From Crocinitomicaceae bacterium (lineage in GTDB: Bacteria; Bacteroidota; Bacteroidia; Flavobacteriales_D; Crocinitomicaceae), in contig JABURP010000022.1 in the NCBI GenBank assembly GCA_014762645.1, positions 35,899 through 99,898 of the forward strand: a DNA stretch of 64,000 nt, read 5' to 3'. Positions 1 through 9,700 of the stretch are shown in pieces. Both the position numbers and the translations under genes were made by a program. Numbering within the stretch: position 1 is the stretch's first letter; every line of letters starts with the position of its first letter. The notes below the pieces were generated by a model that ran no database searches, had not been told where the DNA came from, and worked only from the letters and a program-made list of their open reading frames with translations.

Positions 1-1385
1 TCACCGTTAAATGAGGCATCATTAAATTCAGGTACCATTCGTCCTTCTGCGAACCATTTATATTCTCCATTACTGGCAAGTGATCCTGGATCTTCAGAAA
101 CTTCCTGAACCATCTCCACAAAGTTGTCTTTTTCCTGAATAACAGCGATAACACTATCAGCCATGGCTTTTGCAACAGGTACACTTCTACTTGCATCCGT
201 TTTTATAAGAATATGTCTTACCCATGCTTGTTTTTCGGTTCTGGTTCCTGTTACTTTAGCAATAAAGACAATGTTATCTCCTTCAGGAGCCATAACGGTA
301 GCAAAAGGTCCAATTACATCACCAACCTGTGCACTCTGTATTGCTTCATCAGCAACAGCGGGATATTGTGCCGGTCCCATAAACTGAGGTTTCGAAAAGT
401 TCTCTTCTCCCCTGCTGAATTCAACTGAATCCGATAACATTTCAATATCTGAATGCGTGTTCATGAAAGAGATGTTGTTCTCAGTAGTCTTGAACTTTTC
501 TTTCAAGTCAATTAACTCTGTTTCAATTTCAGCCATATCTTCTCGTGTGGCTTTAATTGGGAAGGTAATGTAATCAACCTCCCTGGACTCCTTCATTTCA
601 TATTGCTTTTCAGTCTTGTGCTCTTCATAATAAGCTTTTATCTCTTCATCCGTAACCTCAATTTCATCTGGTGGGATATCCGAATATTTTTGAATCACAA
701 AACGAATACTACGGATTTCGTTCTTAGCACGATAAGCTTCTTTTGCTTCAATGCTGTTAATAAAAAGTCCTTTCGTTATCAGTGTAACATACTTATCTGC
801 TGTACGTGTATCTTTCAACTCATCTTCAAACGCTTTCCATTGAGAGCGCGCTTCTAACCAATTTGCTCTGGCTGTTTCATCATCCGGTTCATTATCCGGA
901 TCAAGATTGTTGATGAAGTTTCGAACTGAATCTCTTGAAAACTGTCCATCCGGACCTCTAAAGATTGGAATTTGCTGAACCCATGGATGAATGTGTTCTC
1001 CGTGTAACATGTCATTTAACTCACGTGATGTACATGTCAATCCAATTTTATCAAATTCACGATTCATAAGGTTTCTTCTAATCACCTCATTAAATGCCTG
1101 ATCTTCTCCTGATTGTTCAGCTTGCGTTCTTTGACTATCTGATAAAGGTGCTCCGTTGTTCTGCTGACGCATGGTTTCCTTTTCACGGTTCACGTAGATA
1201 TCTCTCAGCTCGTTGTACTCATCTTCATCAATTTCCTCTCCATATACCGTAGCGATAGGAAGTCTTTCCGTATCACCTCTTCCACTACTCGTCATGAAAT
1301 CAGTAAAGATAAACGCTAACATTGCGCCTCCGATAACGATCAAAAGCAGGATAGAATTCTTTTGAATTTTCCCAATTACTGCCAT
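1..1385 (-). CDS. PpiD/SurA-type peptidylprolyl isomerase, C-terminus cut off by window edge
   Basis: About 461 codons are visible from an ATG at 1385 on the minus strand; the 3' end lies outside the window. The protein opens with a short basic stretch and one membrane segment (about residues 11-28), then a long charged SurA_N-like chaperone region. A parvulin-type rotamase domain starts near residue 387 with the typical WVRHILIKT sequence. This is the architecture of PpiD: an inner-membrane-anchored periplasmic foldase that helps newly exported proteins fold. Bacteroidota homologues are near 700 residues, so about a third is missing here. It is divergent from pdhB with a 203 bp gap. A role in supporting T9SS cargo and outer-membrane barrel folding is inference. 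Confidence 0.85.
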   Translation of the reverse strand, partial: MAVIGKIQKNSILLLIVIGGAMLAFIFTDFMTSSGRGDTERLPIATVYGEEIDEDEYNELRDIYVNREKETMRQQNNGAPLSDSQRTQAEQSGEDQAFNEVIRRNLMNREFDKIGLTCTSRELNDMLHGEHIHPWVQQIPIFRGPDGQFSRDSVRNFINNLDPDNEPDDETARANWLEARSQWKAFEDELKDTRTADKYVTLITKGLFINSIEAKEAYRAKNEIRSIRFVIQKYSDIPPDEIEVTDEEIKAYYEEHKTEKQYEMKESREVDYITFPIKATREDMAEIETELIDLKEKFKTTENNISFMNTHSDIEMLSDSVEFSRGEENFSKPQFMGPAQYPAVADEAIQSAQVGDVIGPFATVMAPEGDNIVFIAKVTGTRTEKQAWVRHILIKTDASRSVPVAKAMADSVIAVIQEKDNFVEMVQEVSEDPGSLASNGEYKWFAEGRMVPEFNDASFNG

Positions 1386-1563
1386 TTCTATTAAAATTTA
1401 ATATACCCGATATTTAATTATCTATTTAAACGGGGGTGCGAATATAACCCTAATCCCTGAAAAATAAAAGACAGTTCAGGCGAAAAATTGGTGCAAGTCA
1501 TTCTGTTGCGGATTACAGTTCTAAAAAGTAGATTAGAATTAACCGTTTAAATGCAATAATTTG

Positions 1564-1571
1564 TAGTTTTG
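1564..1571 (+). promoter_or_regulatory. -7 promoter element for pdhB
   Basis: TAGTTTTG matches the Bacteroidota -7 consensus TAnnTTTG and ends 17 bp before the pdhB ATG. No TTG is seen at the expected -33 distance, so this rests on one box only. Confidence 0.4.
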
Positions 1572-1588
1572 ACCCAAATATTTTGCAG

Positions 1589-2566
1589 ATGAAGACTGTT
1601 CAATTCCGTGAAGCCCTAAGAGAGGCAATGTCAGAAGAGATGAGAACCACCAAAGAAGTGTTCTTATTAGGTGAAGAAGTGGCCGAATATAATGGGGCTT
1701 ATAAGGTATCACAGGGGATGCTGGATGAATTTGGTCCGGAGCGTGTAATTGATACACCCATAGCTGAACTTGGTTTTAGTGGAATTGCTGTTGGTGCGGC
1801 TATGAACGGGTTGCGGCCAATAGTTGAGTTCATGACCTGGAACTTTGCCATTTTAGCGGCCGATCAGATCATTAATTCAGCTGCAAAAATGCTACAAATG
1901 TCAGGTGGACAGGTAGGATGTCCGATTGTTTTCAGAGGTGGAAACGGACAAGCCGGACAGTTAGGAGCAACACATTCACAAAGTTTTGAGGCATTCTACG
2001 CCCATGTTCCTGGATTGAAAGTAATCACTCCTTCAACCCCTTATGATGCGAAAGGATTACTAAAGTCTGCTATTCGTGATGAAGATCCAATTGTTTTTCT
2101 GGAATCAGAAAAAATGTACGGCGATAAAGGAGAAATTCCTGAAGGCGAGTATATTATTCCAATTGGTGTTGCGGATATCAAACGCAAAGGGTCAGACGTA
2201 ACCATAGTCAGTTTTGGTAAGATTATCAAAGAAGCTCACAAAGCGGCAGAAGAATTGGAAAAGGAAGGAATCTCATGTGAAATTATTGATTTGAGAACCA
2301 TTCGCCCGATTGACTATGCTGCAGTTGTCGAGTCTATAAAGAAAACAAATCGTTGCGTAGTAGTAGAAGAGTCATGGCCATTGGCATCCATCTCATCTGA
2401 AATTGCTTATCACTTGCAAAATTATGCATTTGATTATTTGGATGCGCCGGTAAAAAGGGTAACTCAGTCAGACACGCCTTTTCCATTTAGCCCTTCACTT
2501 ATTGAAGAAGCACTTCCAAACGTTCCACGTATCGTTGCGGCTGTAAAAGCAGTATCCTACAAATAG
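1589..2566 (+). CDS. pdhB: pyruvate dehydrogenase E1 component, beta subunit
   Basis: This 325-residue protein is the full usual length of an E1-beta subunit. With E1-alpha it forms the thiamine-diphosphate enzyme that decarboxylates pyruvate and passes acetyl groups to E2 on the way to acetyl-CoA. Family sequence seen: LLGEEVAEYNGAYKVSQG near the N-terminus, the FMTWNFA and GGNGQAGQLGATHSQ segments in the PYR domain, and the C-terminal transketolase-like domain with IDLRTIRPID and VEESWP. An in-frame TTG lies two codons upstream at 1583, but the ATG at 1589 gives the standard MKTVQFREAL start. The E1-alpha and E2 genes are not adjacent, so the complex is encoded at split loci. It sits alone between the PpiD gene and a convergent hypothetical gene. 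Confidence 0.95.
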   Translation: MKTVQFREALREAMSEEMRTTKEVFLLGEEVAEYNGAYKVSQGMLDEFGPERVIDTPIAELGFSGIAVGAAMNGLRPIVEFMTWNFAILAADQIINSAAKMLQMSGGQVGCPIVFRGGNGQAGQLGATHSQSFEAFYAHVPGLKVITPSTPYDAKGLLKSAIRDEDPIVFLESEKMYGDKGEIPEGEYIIPIGVADIKRKGSDVTIVSFGKIIKEAHKAAEELEKEGISCEIIDLRTIRPIDYAAVVESIKKTNRCVVVEESWPLASISSEIAYHLQNYAFDYLDAPVKRVTQSDTPFPFSPSLIEEALPNVPRIVAAVKAVSYK

Positions 2567-2597
2567 AACTAGTAGGTTTTACTGTGTGACAAAAAAT

Positions 2598-3188
2598 TTA
2601 GGTCTTTGATTTGGTCAATCGCCATTTATCAAAATAAATATTCCTTTTCATTAGTGCGGTGAGCAACCCGGCTCCTGTTCCCATCCCTGCTATTTGCATC
2701 CAGTTCCACCACTCTAGTTTCTTACCAACATTATCGGAAGTATCAATGAGTAACGAAATTCCGGATCCCATAAAAAGTATTGAACTTCCCAACATGGCTA
2801 ACTCACGACCCAAATTATAACTACCAGACAAAACGGATATTTTATAAATACTGTCTGCTGCAATAATTTTTGTGTAAACACTTTTTTGAATCATGGTGTC
2901 AATCAGATCAAATTTTTCTTTTCTGCTGAGGGTGTCTATCGCCATAATCTTATTGACTTCAGAAGTATCATAATCTTTATATTCAAATGTGATTGATGTA
3001 TCTGTGTAATCCGTAATCTTACCAAAGCGTTTTTCTTCTTTTGATTCATAAATACGGCATTTGAGTGGTAATTTGAAGCGTATGGTGCGCTTGCTCTGTT
3101 TCTTTTGAAATACGATATACGTTATCTCTTTGGCAGAGGTCAACTGAACGCAAAAAACTAAAATCAATATGGAAAGGAATTTTGTCAA
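2598..3188 (-). CDS. hypothetical exported protein
   Basis: I do not recognise a named family. The 196-residue protein begins with a clear signal peptide (about residues 1-19, ending LTSA). A charged middle part follows, with short beta-type stretches such as FGKITDYTDTSITFEY. Near the C-terminus are two hydrophobic segments (about residues 128-147 and 160-178) that could be membrane-embedded. No catalytic motif is seen. It is divergent from the DUF2279 gene with a 64 bp gap, so the two may share a control region. The FGKI...TDTSITFEYKDYD stretch resembles short beta repeats found in other small Bacteroidota exported proteins, but this is only a resemblance. Confidence 0.65.
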   Translation of the reverse strand: MTKFLSILILVFCVQLTSAKEITYIVFQKKQSKRTIRFKLPLKCRIYESKEEKRFGKITDYTDTSITFEYKDYDTSEVNKIMAIDTLSRKEKFDLIDTMIQKSVYTKIIAADSIYKISVLSGSYNLGRELAMLGSSILFMGSGISLLIDTSDNVGKKLEWWNWMQIAGMGTGAGLLTALMKRNIYFDKWRLTKSKT

Positions 3189-3252
3189 ATCAACAATTAT
3201 GAAGTCAACCTAAATTACGCAATCTCCACAAATACGTATATTTTTACACAAA

Positions 3253-4167
3253 ATGAAAGGACTACGGTTTATTCTGCTTCTGAGTTGTACACTCCTGGTT
3301 ACTCGTCTAACGCTGGCGCAATTTCTTGTACCGTCTGATACTTTGAACAAAAACAGAGTAATTGGCGTTAGCGTAGCTGGCGGAACAGCCTGGGCCGGGT
3401 CTATATCTGCTCTGTACTTTGTTTGGTATAAAGATTTTCCCAAAACTGGTTTTCACGTTTTTGATGATAGTCGTGAATGGCAACAAATGGATAAAATAGG
3501 ACATCATTACGCGGCGTTCCATTTTGGTAGATTTGTTGGAGACCTTTACGAATGGTCAGGATTGGATCACAAAAAAGCATCTATCATTGGGGCAGGGTTT
3601 AGTATTGGTTATATGACCACTTTTGAATTCCTGGACGCCACGAACGAACAATGGGGATTCTCCTGGTCGGATATTGCCTATAACACCCTGGGTACTGCTA
3701 CTTACTGGACACAGGAATATTTTTGGAACAAACAGTATGTACAATTCAAATTCTCCGCCCATCTAACTGATCTTGCACAATACAGACCCAACGTATTGGG
3801 TAATGATTTTGCCAGCAGAATCTTAAAGGATTATAATGGACAAACTTACTGGATGAGCTTTAATCCTGTCCATTGGTTTAAAAAAGATTCCAAAATACCA
3901 GAGTGGATCAATCTTTCTTTTGGATACAGTATCAATAATCAATTAATTGGTGATGGAGGTACTTACATTATTACAGATGGAACCACTCAGTTGAACTTCA
4001 CCCCATATCGTCAGTTCTTCTTTTCCTTTGACATAAATTTTGAAGCCATTCCAACCGATCGGCCCTGGTTGAAAACAATATTTAGAGGTTTGAATTATAT
4101 AAAAGTACCTTTCCCGGCCCTTGAGTTTTCACAGGGTAAAGTAGGGTTCCGTCCATTATATTTCTAG
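3253..4167 (+). CDS. DUF2279 family envelope protein
   Basis: The 304-residue protein has a signal sequence (residues 1-22) and the conserved DUF2279 core, including DKIGHHYAAFHFGR, SIGYMTTFEFLDA and WGFSWSDIAYNTLGT. Members are predicted periplasmic or outer-membrane-associated proteins of unknown function in Bacteroidota and Proteobacteria. The C-terminal half has alternating hydrophobic segments (FAFDINFEAI-like, ending in aromatic LYF) that suggest beta-strands in the outer membrane. A near-consensus -7 box, TATATTTT, lies about 10-20 bp upstream. Its stop codon overlaps the stop of the convergent gene at 4164-4598, both using a shared CTAG. Function is unknown. Confidence 0.75.
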   Translation: MKGLRFILLLSCTLLVTRLTLAQFLVPSDTLNKNRVIGVSVAGGTAWAGSISALYFVWYKDFPKTGFHVFDDSREWQQMDKIGHHYAAFHFGRFVGDLYEWSGLDHKKASIIGAGFSIGYMTTFEFLDATNEQWGFSWSDIAYNTLGTATYWTQEYFWNKQYVQFKFSAHLTDLAQYRPNVLGNDFASRILKDYNGQTYWMSFNPVHWFKKDSKIPEWINLSFGYSINNQLIGDGGTYIITDGTTQLNFTPYRQFFFSFDINFEAIPTDRPWLKTIFRGLNYIKVPFPALEFSQGKVGFRPLYF

Positions 4168-4598
4168 GTTTTTGTAATTCGAAGACCTTCCTTAACCCGT
4201 TCAATCCGATACACCCCAAAGCTTTTATCAGGTGTTTCGCTCTCTTCCTGACAAAACCCGTTTCTGCTAATACTCTTCACAAAAACTCGGATTTTATTTC
4301 CTCCAATAAATTCGTACGTTCCGGTAACATTTGTGAAACAATCTACACCGCAAGGCGCCGAATAGCTGGTTGTAAAACCGGTTTTAGTAAAGGAAATAAA
4401 ATTGCCCCAGTCAAAATAAACTGAGTCGTTTTTTGGGAAAAGTGTATACGAAGCCACGTCTTCAGAAGTAAAGCAGTGAATGTTTGACTTCCACGTTGTT
4501 CCTTCAAGTTGAATCGTTGGAACCCTCACACCTACCTCACTTTGACTAAACATGAACAATGGCACAACACAAAACAGATTGAAAAGTAATGCTTTCAT
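4164..4598 (-). CDS. hypothetical exported protein
   Basis: A 144-residue protein with a signal peptide (about residues 1-19, FMFSQ|SE). The mature part holds four cysteines (in NIHCF, PCGVDCF and GFCQE), which could form two disulfides. It also has a pattern of short beta strands (SVYFDWGNFISF, GTYEFIGGNKIRVFV, FGVYRIERV) reminiscent of small lipocalin-like or META-type exported proteins. No family can be assigned. It overlaps the convergent DUF2279 gene by 4 bp and lies 27 bp upstream of the end of dusB on the same strand. Confidence 0.6.
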   Translation of the reverse strand: MKALLFNLFCVVPLFMFSQSEVGVRVPTIQLEGTTWKSNIHCFTSEDVASYTLFPKNDSVYFDWGNFISFTKTGFTTSYSAPCGVDCFTNVTGTYEFIGGNKIRVFVKSISRNGFCQEESETPDKSFGVYRIERVKEGLRITKT

Positions 4599-4625
4599 GG
4601 CTTTTCTTTTCAGTACAACCGTCTC

Positions 4626-5627
4626 TTAAATGAGTTCAAACTCACCAGCACCAAACTTCTCTTCAATTGTGTCGAGGGTATCGTATACCTCCTGCAAATC
4701 CATTGAAGTAACTAAACTGGTTCGGTATTCTTTAAAGTTGGGAATTCCTTTAAAATAGTTGGAATAATGGCGTTTCATCTCATTGATTGCAAGGATTTCT
4801 CCTTTCCATTTCAAGGATAATTCAAGATGTTCACGCGTAATAGCGACGCGTTCTTTTATGGTAGGTGTAGGCAACGTCTCCCCATTGTTCATGTACGCCT
4901 TTATGTGATCAAATACCCAGGGATTTCCAATAGCAGCTCGTCCAATCATAATTCCATCCACACCGTACTTATTTCTGTATTCAACCGCTTTCTCACCAGA
5001 AGAAATGTCGCCGTTTCCAAAAACAGGGATTTTCATTCGGGGGTTATTTTTCACTTCTGCAATTAAGGTCCAGTCAGCTTCACCTTTATACATTTGTTTT
5101 CGGGTACGACCGTGAATGGCAATTGCTTCAATTCCTACATCTTGTAGGCGTTCAGCTACTTCAACAATATATTTGGTGTTGTCATCCCATCCTAATCTGG
5201 TTTTAACCGTTACGGGAAGATGCGTAGCATTTACAATTTCTTTGGTCATTTCCACCATTTTGGGAATATCCTGGAGAATACCTGCACCTGCACCTTTACA
5301 CGCTACTTTTTTTACCGGACAACCATAGTTTATGTCAATCACATCCGGATTTGTTTTTTCAACAATCTCCGTTGTTTTGCGCATATTCTCAATGTCTGCT
5401 CCAAAAATCTGAATACCGATAGGGCGTTCATATTCATAGATATCTAACTTTTGAACGGATTTTGCGGCATCTCTAATAAGTCCTTCTGAAGATATGAATT
5501 CGGTATACATCATATCGGCGCCATGTCGTTTGCATAAGGCACGAAACGGCGGGTCACTAACATCCTCCATAGGAGCTAGAAGTAAAGGAAATTCTCCCAG
5601 GTCTATGTCACGAATCTTCACACTCAC
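4626..5627 (-). CDS. dusB: tRNA-dihydrouridine synthase B
   Basis: The 333-residue protein reduces uridines to dihydrouridine in tRNA using FMN and NADPH. It is the normal size for DusB. Seen in the sequence: the FMN-barrel opening PLLLAPMEDVSDPPFR, the active-site motif DINYGCPVKKVACKGAGA with the presumed proton-donor Cys103, the IHGRTRKQMYKGEADW segment, and the phosphate-binding GNGDI and GVDGIMIGRAA. The start codon is GTG at 5627; a second in-frame GTG lies two codons later. A perfect TAACTTTG -7 element ends only 4 bp before it, so the mRNA may be nearly leaderless. Confidence 0.95.
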   Translation of the reverse strand: MSVKIRDIDLGEFPLLLAPMEDVSDPPFRALCKRHGADMMYTEFISSEGLIRDAAKSVQKLDIYEYERPIGIQIFGADIENMRKTTEIVEKTNPDVIDINYGCPVKKVACKGAGAGILQDIPKMVEMTKEIVNATHLPVTVKTRLGWDDNTKYIVEVAERLQDVGIEAIAIHGRTRKQMYKGEADWTLIAEVKNNPRMKIPVFGNGDISSGEKAVEYRNKYGVDGIMIGRAAIGNPWVFDHIKAYMNNGETLPTPTIKERVAITREHLELSLKWKGEILAINEMKRHYSNYFKGIPNFKEYRTSLVTSMDLQEVYDTLDTIEEKFGAGEFELI

Positions 5628-5631
5628 GGTG

Positions 5632-5639
5632 CAAAGTTA
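5632..5639 (-). promoter_or_regulatory. -7 promoter element for dusB
   Basis: On the minus strand this reads TAACTTTG, matching TAnnTTTG. It lies 4 bp upstream of the GTG start, which would give a leader of almost zero length. No matching -33 TTG was found. Confidence 0.35.
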
Positions 5640-5660
5640 CATACAATAAACAATTTGTGT

Positions 5661-6689
5661 TTAATGAATGGATGGATTACCTAAGCCTTTACCCTGAAAG
5701 CTCAATCGGTATCTCAGGAAAAATTCGAATCCACCAACCCCTGCAGTGGCAGGAGTAAGGCCTGAAATATTGAAATCGTAAGCAGCACCAACCGAGAACC
5801 CCGATATATCAAAAATCAAATTTACAATGGCTGCATCTCCAATTCTATAATACGTACCCAATGAAAGTGACATTTCATTAAAATACCCTGTTACTCTTGA
5901 AGCACCGCGAAGTAAAAACTTGAAATTGGAACCTAGCGTTAACGCCATGTTTGGCCCCTGTACAAAACCAAAAAATGCCGGTCTAATAGATACATTGGAA
6001 TTTGTTTTATCAATCACCATTTGCCCATGTACTGTCAATTTTCGGAATAATTTATCCTCATTGGTATCAATGAACTGTATTTGTTGTTTTGTAAGATGGT
6101 GTCCCGCCAAACCAAGGCTTATGCGCATTTGCTTGTTCAGGTGAGCATACCAGTGTATTCCCGCTGATAGGTCGAACTTGCTAATATTAAGGTTTTGACC
6201 ATAAAGGTTTTCATTTGGTGATATCCCCTGATCGAAGGACGTTCCTGTCCATTGATTGTCCCAAGTAAGATTTGAACTCAATAGCGTTCTTGAATACCAT
6301 GCAGGCTGTAGTCCTAGTGCCAAATGATTATCCTTTGAAAGTTCGATTGCATAATTTATAGGTACAGTGACTTCATTCACCATATATTGTCCATCCCCGG
6401 CAACATCATTATAAAAATTAACCCCCATGCCCATAAAACTACCTCTGTCCAACATCCGCCAATCAACACTTGCTGAAATGGTGCGGTAAGGATTGTCAGA
6501 TACGGTTAGCCACTGCATTCTGAAATTTGTGAACAACTGCATTTGACCCGGTGAAAACCCCGCAGTTGCTGGATTCAAATATACCGGTGACTCTGCGAAC
6601 ATAGAAAAATGTTTGTCCTGCTGCGCAGTAGCGGCTGATACTAATCCAATAGTAAACAGTCCTATCAATATTTTTTTCATATTCTTCAT
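5661..6689 (-). CDS. PorP/SprF family type IX secretion outer-membrane protein
   Basis: The 342-residue protein has a signal peptide (about residues 1-22, ending ATAQ) followed by QDKHFSMFAESPVYLNPATAGF. That FxxxPxYLNPAxxG pattern is typical of the PorP/SprF family. The rest is a beta-barrel with alternating aromatic strands. SprF of Flavobacterium johnsoniae is needed to secrete and attach the type B adhesin SprB. Genes of this family commonly sit directly downstream of the large protein they serve, as here: the type B adhesin ends 19 bp upstream in the same direction. The start at 6689 (MKNMKKIL) has an alternative at 6680 (MKKIL). The cognate pairing is inferred from position and family precedent. 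Confidence 0.9.
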   Translation of the reverse strand: MKNMKKILIGLFTIGLVSAATAQQDKHFSMFAESPVYLNPATAGFSPGQMQLFTNFRMQWLTVSDNPYRTISASVDWRMLDRGSFMGMGVNFYNDVAGDGQYMVNEVTVPINYAIELSKDNHLALGLQPAWYSRTLLSSNLTWDNQWTGTSFDQGISPNENLYGQNLNISKFDLSAGIHWYAHLNKQMRISLGLAGHHLTKQQIQFIDTNEDKLFRKLTVHGQMVIDKTNSNVSIRPAFFGFVQGPNMALTLGSNFKFLLRGASRVTGYFNEMSLSLGTYYRIGDAAIVNLIFDISGFSVGAAYDFNISGLTPATAGVGGFEFFLRYRLSFQGKGLGNPSIH

Positions 6690-6708
6690 ATCTCTGTTTA
6701 TCTTTTGG

Positions 6709-9700
6709 TTAGCGTATTAATGTTGTGTTTCCTTTTAACATTCCCGTAGCACCATTTACAAGATTATATTCGAGCATCCAGGTAAACACGCCTGAATTTT
6801 CATCCCGACCTCTGAATGTGCCGTCCCAGCCAATATTCTGGTCATCTGATTCAAATACCTTTTGTCCGTAACGATTATATACTGTGAAAATCATTGTCTC
6901 TATTCCAATTCCCTTTACATACAAAACGTCATTATTTCCATCTCCATTTGGTGAAAAGGCAGAAGGAACATCAATTCCTTCGATAAAGTTTACCTGAACA
7001 TCAACTGAGTCGTAACCTGTACAGCCATTCAAATCTGTTAGCGCAACAGTGTAAATTGTACTTAAGTATGGACTTGCGGTGGTTACTGCACAAGTATCGC
7101 AATCAACAAATTCTGATGGGCTCCATAAATATGAACCGGGTGATGAGCCAACGGCAATAAGGTCTGCACTCCCGCCAAGATCTATTAATGTATCTAAGGT
7201 AGCGTCAACTATTGGTACATCAAAAACCGAAATCACTTGCGAATAATTGGATGTGTCACCGCCACCTGCTATCTGTAAATTCACCGTAAATGTTCCGGTT
7301 GAATCAAAGCATACAGTAGGATTTGGGTCATTTGAAACTGTATTTGGCGTTCCGCCTCCTCCAAAGGTCCATTCCCATGAGGCTATATTCCCACTGGAAG
7401 AATCTGTAAATGTGATGCAATCGCCATTACAAATACTTGTGCTTGGAATCCACCAGTTAGCAGTAAGTGGATCACAGTTTTCTACCACTATTGTAATTGT
7501 GGCCTGTGCAGTACAACCACTTCCGTCATCTCCTGTTACAGTATAAGTTGTAGTACCAGTTGGAGTAAAGGCTACGCCATTGGTAACACCATTATCCCAG
7601 GTATACGTGCTAGCTCCGCCGCCGGTCAAGGTTACCTGATCTCCTGAACAAATGGTATCATTCGGAGATGCACTGGCAGTAACGGTTGGAGCCGCATTTA
7701 CCGTAATATAACTCACTTTGGTTTCAGTATCGGTACCGTTGGCATCCGTCACGGTTAGTTCTACCTGATAAGTTCCTGCCGTGTTGTAGCAAATATTTGT
7801 TGGGTTTTGCACATTAGAAGTAGGTGTTGCAGCTCCCGTAAATGTCCATGACCAGGTTGGGTTAGCACCCAAAATTGTACTGGCATCTGTAAAATCAATA
7901 CAATCTCCCTCACAAATAGTGGTTTGAGATGCATTGAAGTCAGCAGTTGGAGGTGCTCCTGAACTACAATCAACAATGGTAATAGTAACCGTCGCTGTTG
8001 CATCAGGACATGGCGCCATTCCTGTTACGGTATAATCGAATGTATATACATTCCCAACTGTCAGTCCAGTACCGTCTAAAACCCCAGTTCCCGCATTAAA
8101 CTGCCCGGATGGTGTACCAGAAGTTTCCAACCATGTACCACCAGGGTCCTGTCCGGATAACACCGTATTTAGGTCCACAATAGAATCTGTACACAAATTT
8201 TGAGAGGCATTTGAACCGGCATTTGGTGGTGCATTCACGGTTATATAACCCACCTTTGTTTCGGTATCTGTTCCGTTATCATCTGTAACTGTTAGTTCAA
8301 CCTGATAGGTCCCGGCTGTGTTATAGCAAATATTTGTTGGATTTTGTACAGATGACGTTGCCGTTGCAGCACCTGTAAACGTCCAGGACCATGTCGGATT
8401 TGTTGATAAAGTAGATAAATCAGTGAAATCGATACAATCCCCTTCACAAATCGTTGTTGCTGAAGCTGAAAAATCAGCAACAGGAGGAGAAGGAACACTA
8501 CAGTCAATTATTGTAATCGTTACGGTTGCTGTGGCATCCGGACAAGGTACTGTACCCGTTACGGTATAATCAAATGTATATACATTACCTATAGGAAGAC
8601 CATTGCCATCTAACACGCCCGTTCCAGCATTAAACTGACCTGAAGGTGTGCCGGATGTCTCTACCCATGTTCCACCTGGATCCTGACCGGATAAAACGGT
8701 GTTCAAATCCAGTGTTGTATTGTTACACAAATCCTGAGAGGCATTAGAACCGGCATTTGGTGGTGCATTTACGGTTATGTAGGCAACTTTCGTTTCCGTA
8801 TCTGTTCCGTTATCATCCGTAACTGTCAGTTCAACCTGATAGGTCCCTGCAGTATTGTAGCAAATATTGGTAGGGTTTTGTACAGATGATGTTGCCGTTG
8901 CAGCACCCGTAAATGTCCATGACCAGGTAGGATTTGTGGATAATGTAGAAAGGTCAGTAAAATCAATACAATCTCCTTCACACAATGTGGTTGCAGAAGC
9001 TGAAAAGTCAGCTATTGGAGCACTCACGGCCGGAACCGTTAACTGGATATCATCTACGGCAAAGGATGGGTCTGTTCCATTATTATCATCATTATTGTGC
9101 CAGTGAAATCCTATTTTAACATTTGGGTTATTGTTGGCGCTGGCAGGTAATAACATAGAAAAGGTGGTCCATGTACCTTGAGGAGCACAACCGGCCGGAG
9201 ATACAGCTAGTGGATCGATTTGTGCCCAACTCACACCATCAAAATACCACAATGTGGCATCATCAATTGGGTCGTAAAATGCTTGCCCAGCATAATCTTC
9301 GATATAATTGAATGTTAAAGTAATATTAGATTGTCCCGTTAAATCAATGGTAGGTGATTCAACCCGTTTGTCCGTTTCTATAAAAAAGAATCCGAGACCA
9401 CCTGCAGCATAGGCAGCACCTAAATCTCCACCAAAAATACTGCTTGCTCCAAGGTGCAAAGAGGCATCACCTCCGGAACATACTGAACCGCATGCACCTG
9501 GCGAATTTCCACATTCCTCTCCACTGACATACCACACATTGGCGTCAGCACCATTAAATCCAACATTTGTAACGGTCCAGGCACCATTTCCACTGTTGAA
9601 ACCATTGGCAAGTGTGTTTGCTGGAGGTGTTCCAAAATCTTCGGTCCAAATTACCGTTTGTGCCTGTGAATTATTGAATAATAGCAGGAAAAAGCCTGCA

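Noticed and set aside
7700..9015. Regular direct repeats considered as a CRISPR array
   Set aside because: The units are about 535 bp, in frame, and encode PKD domains; there are no short repeats with unique spacers and no cas genes.
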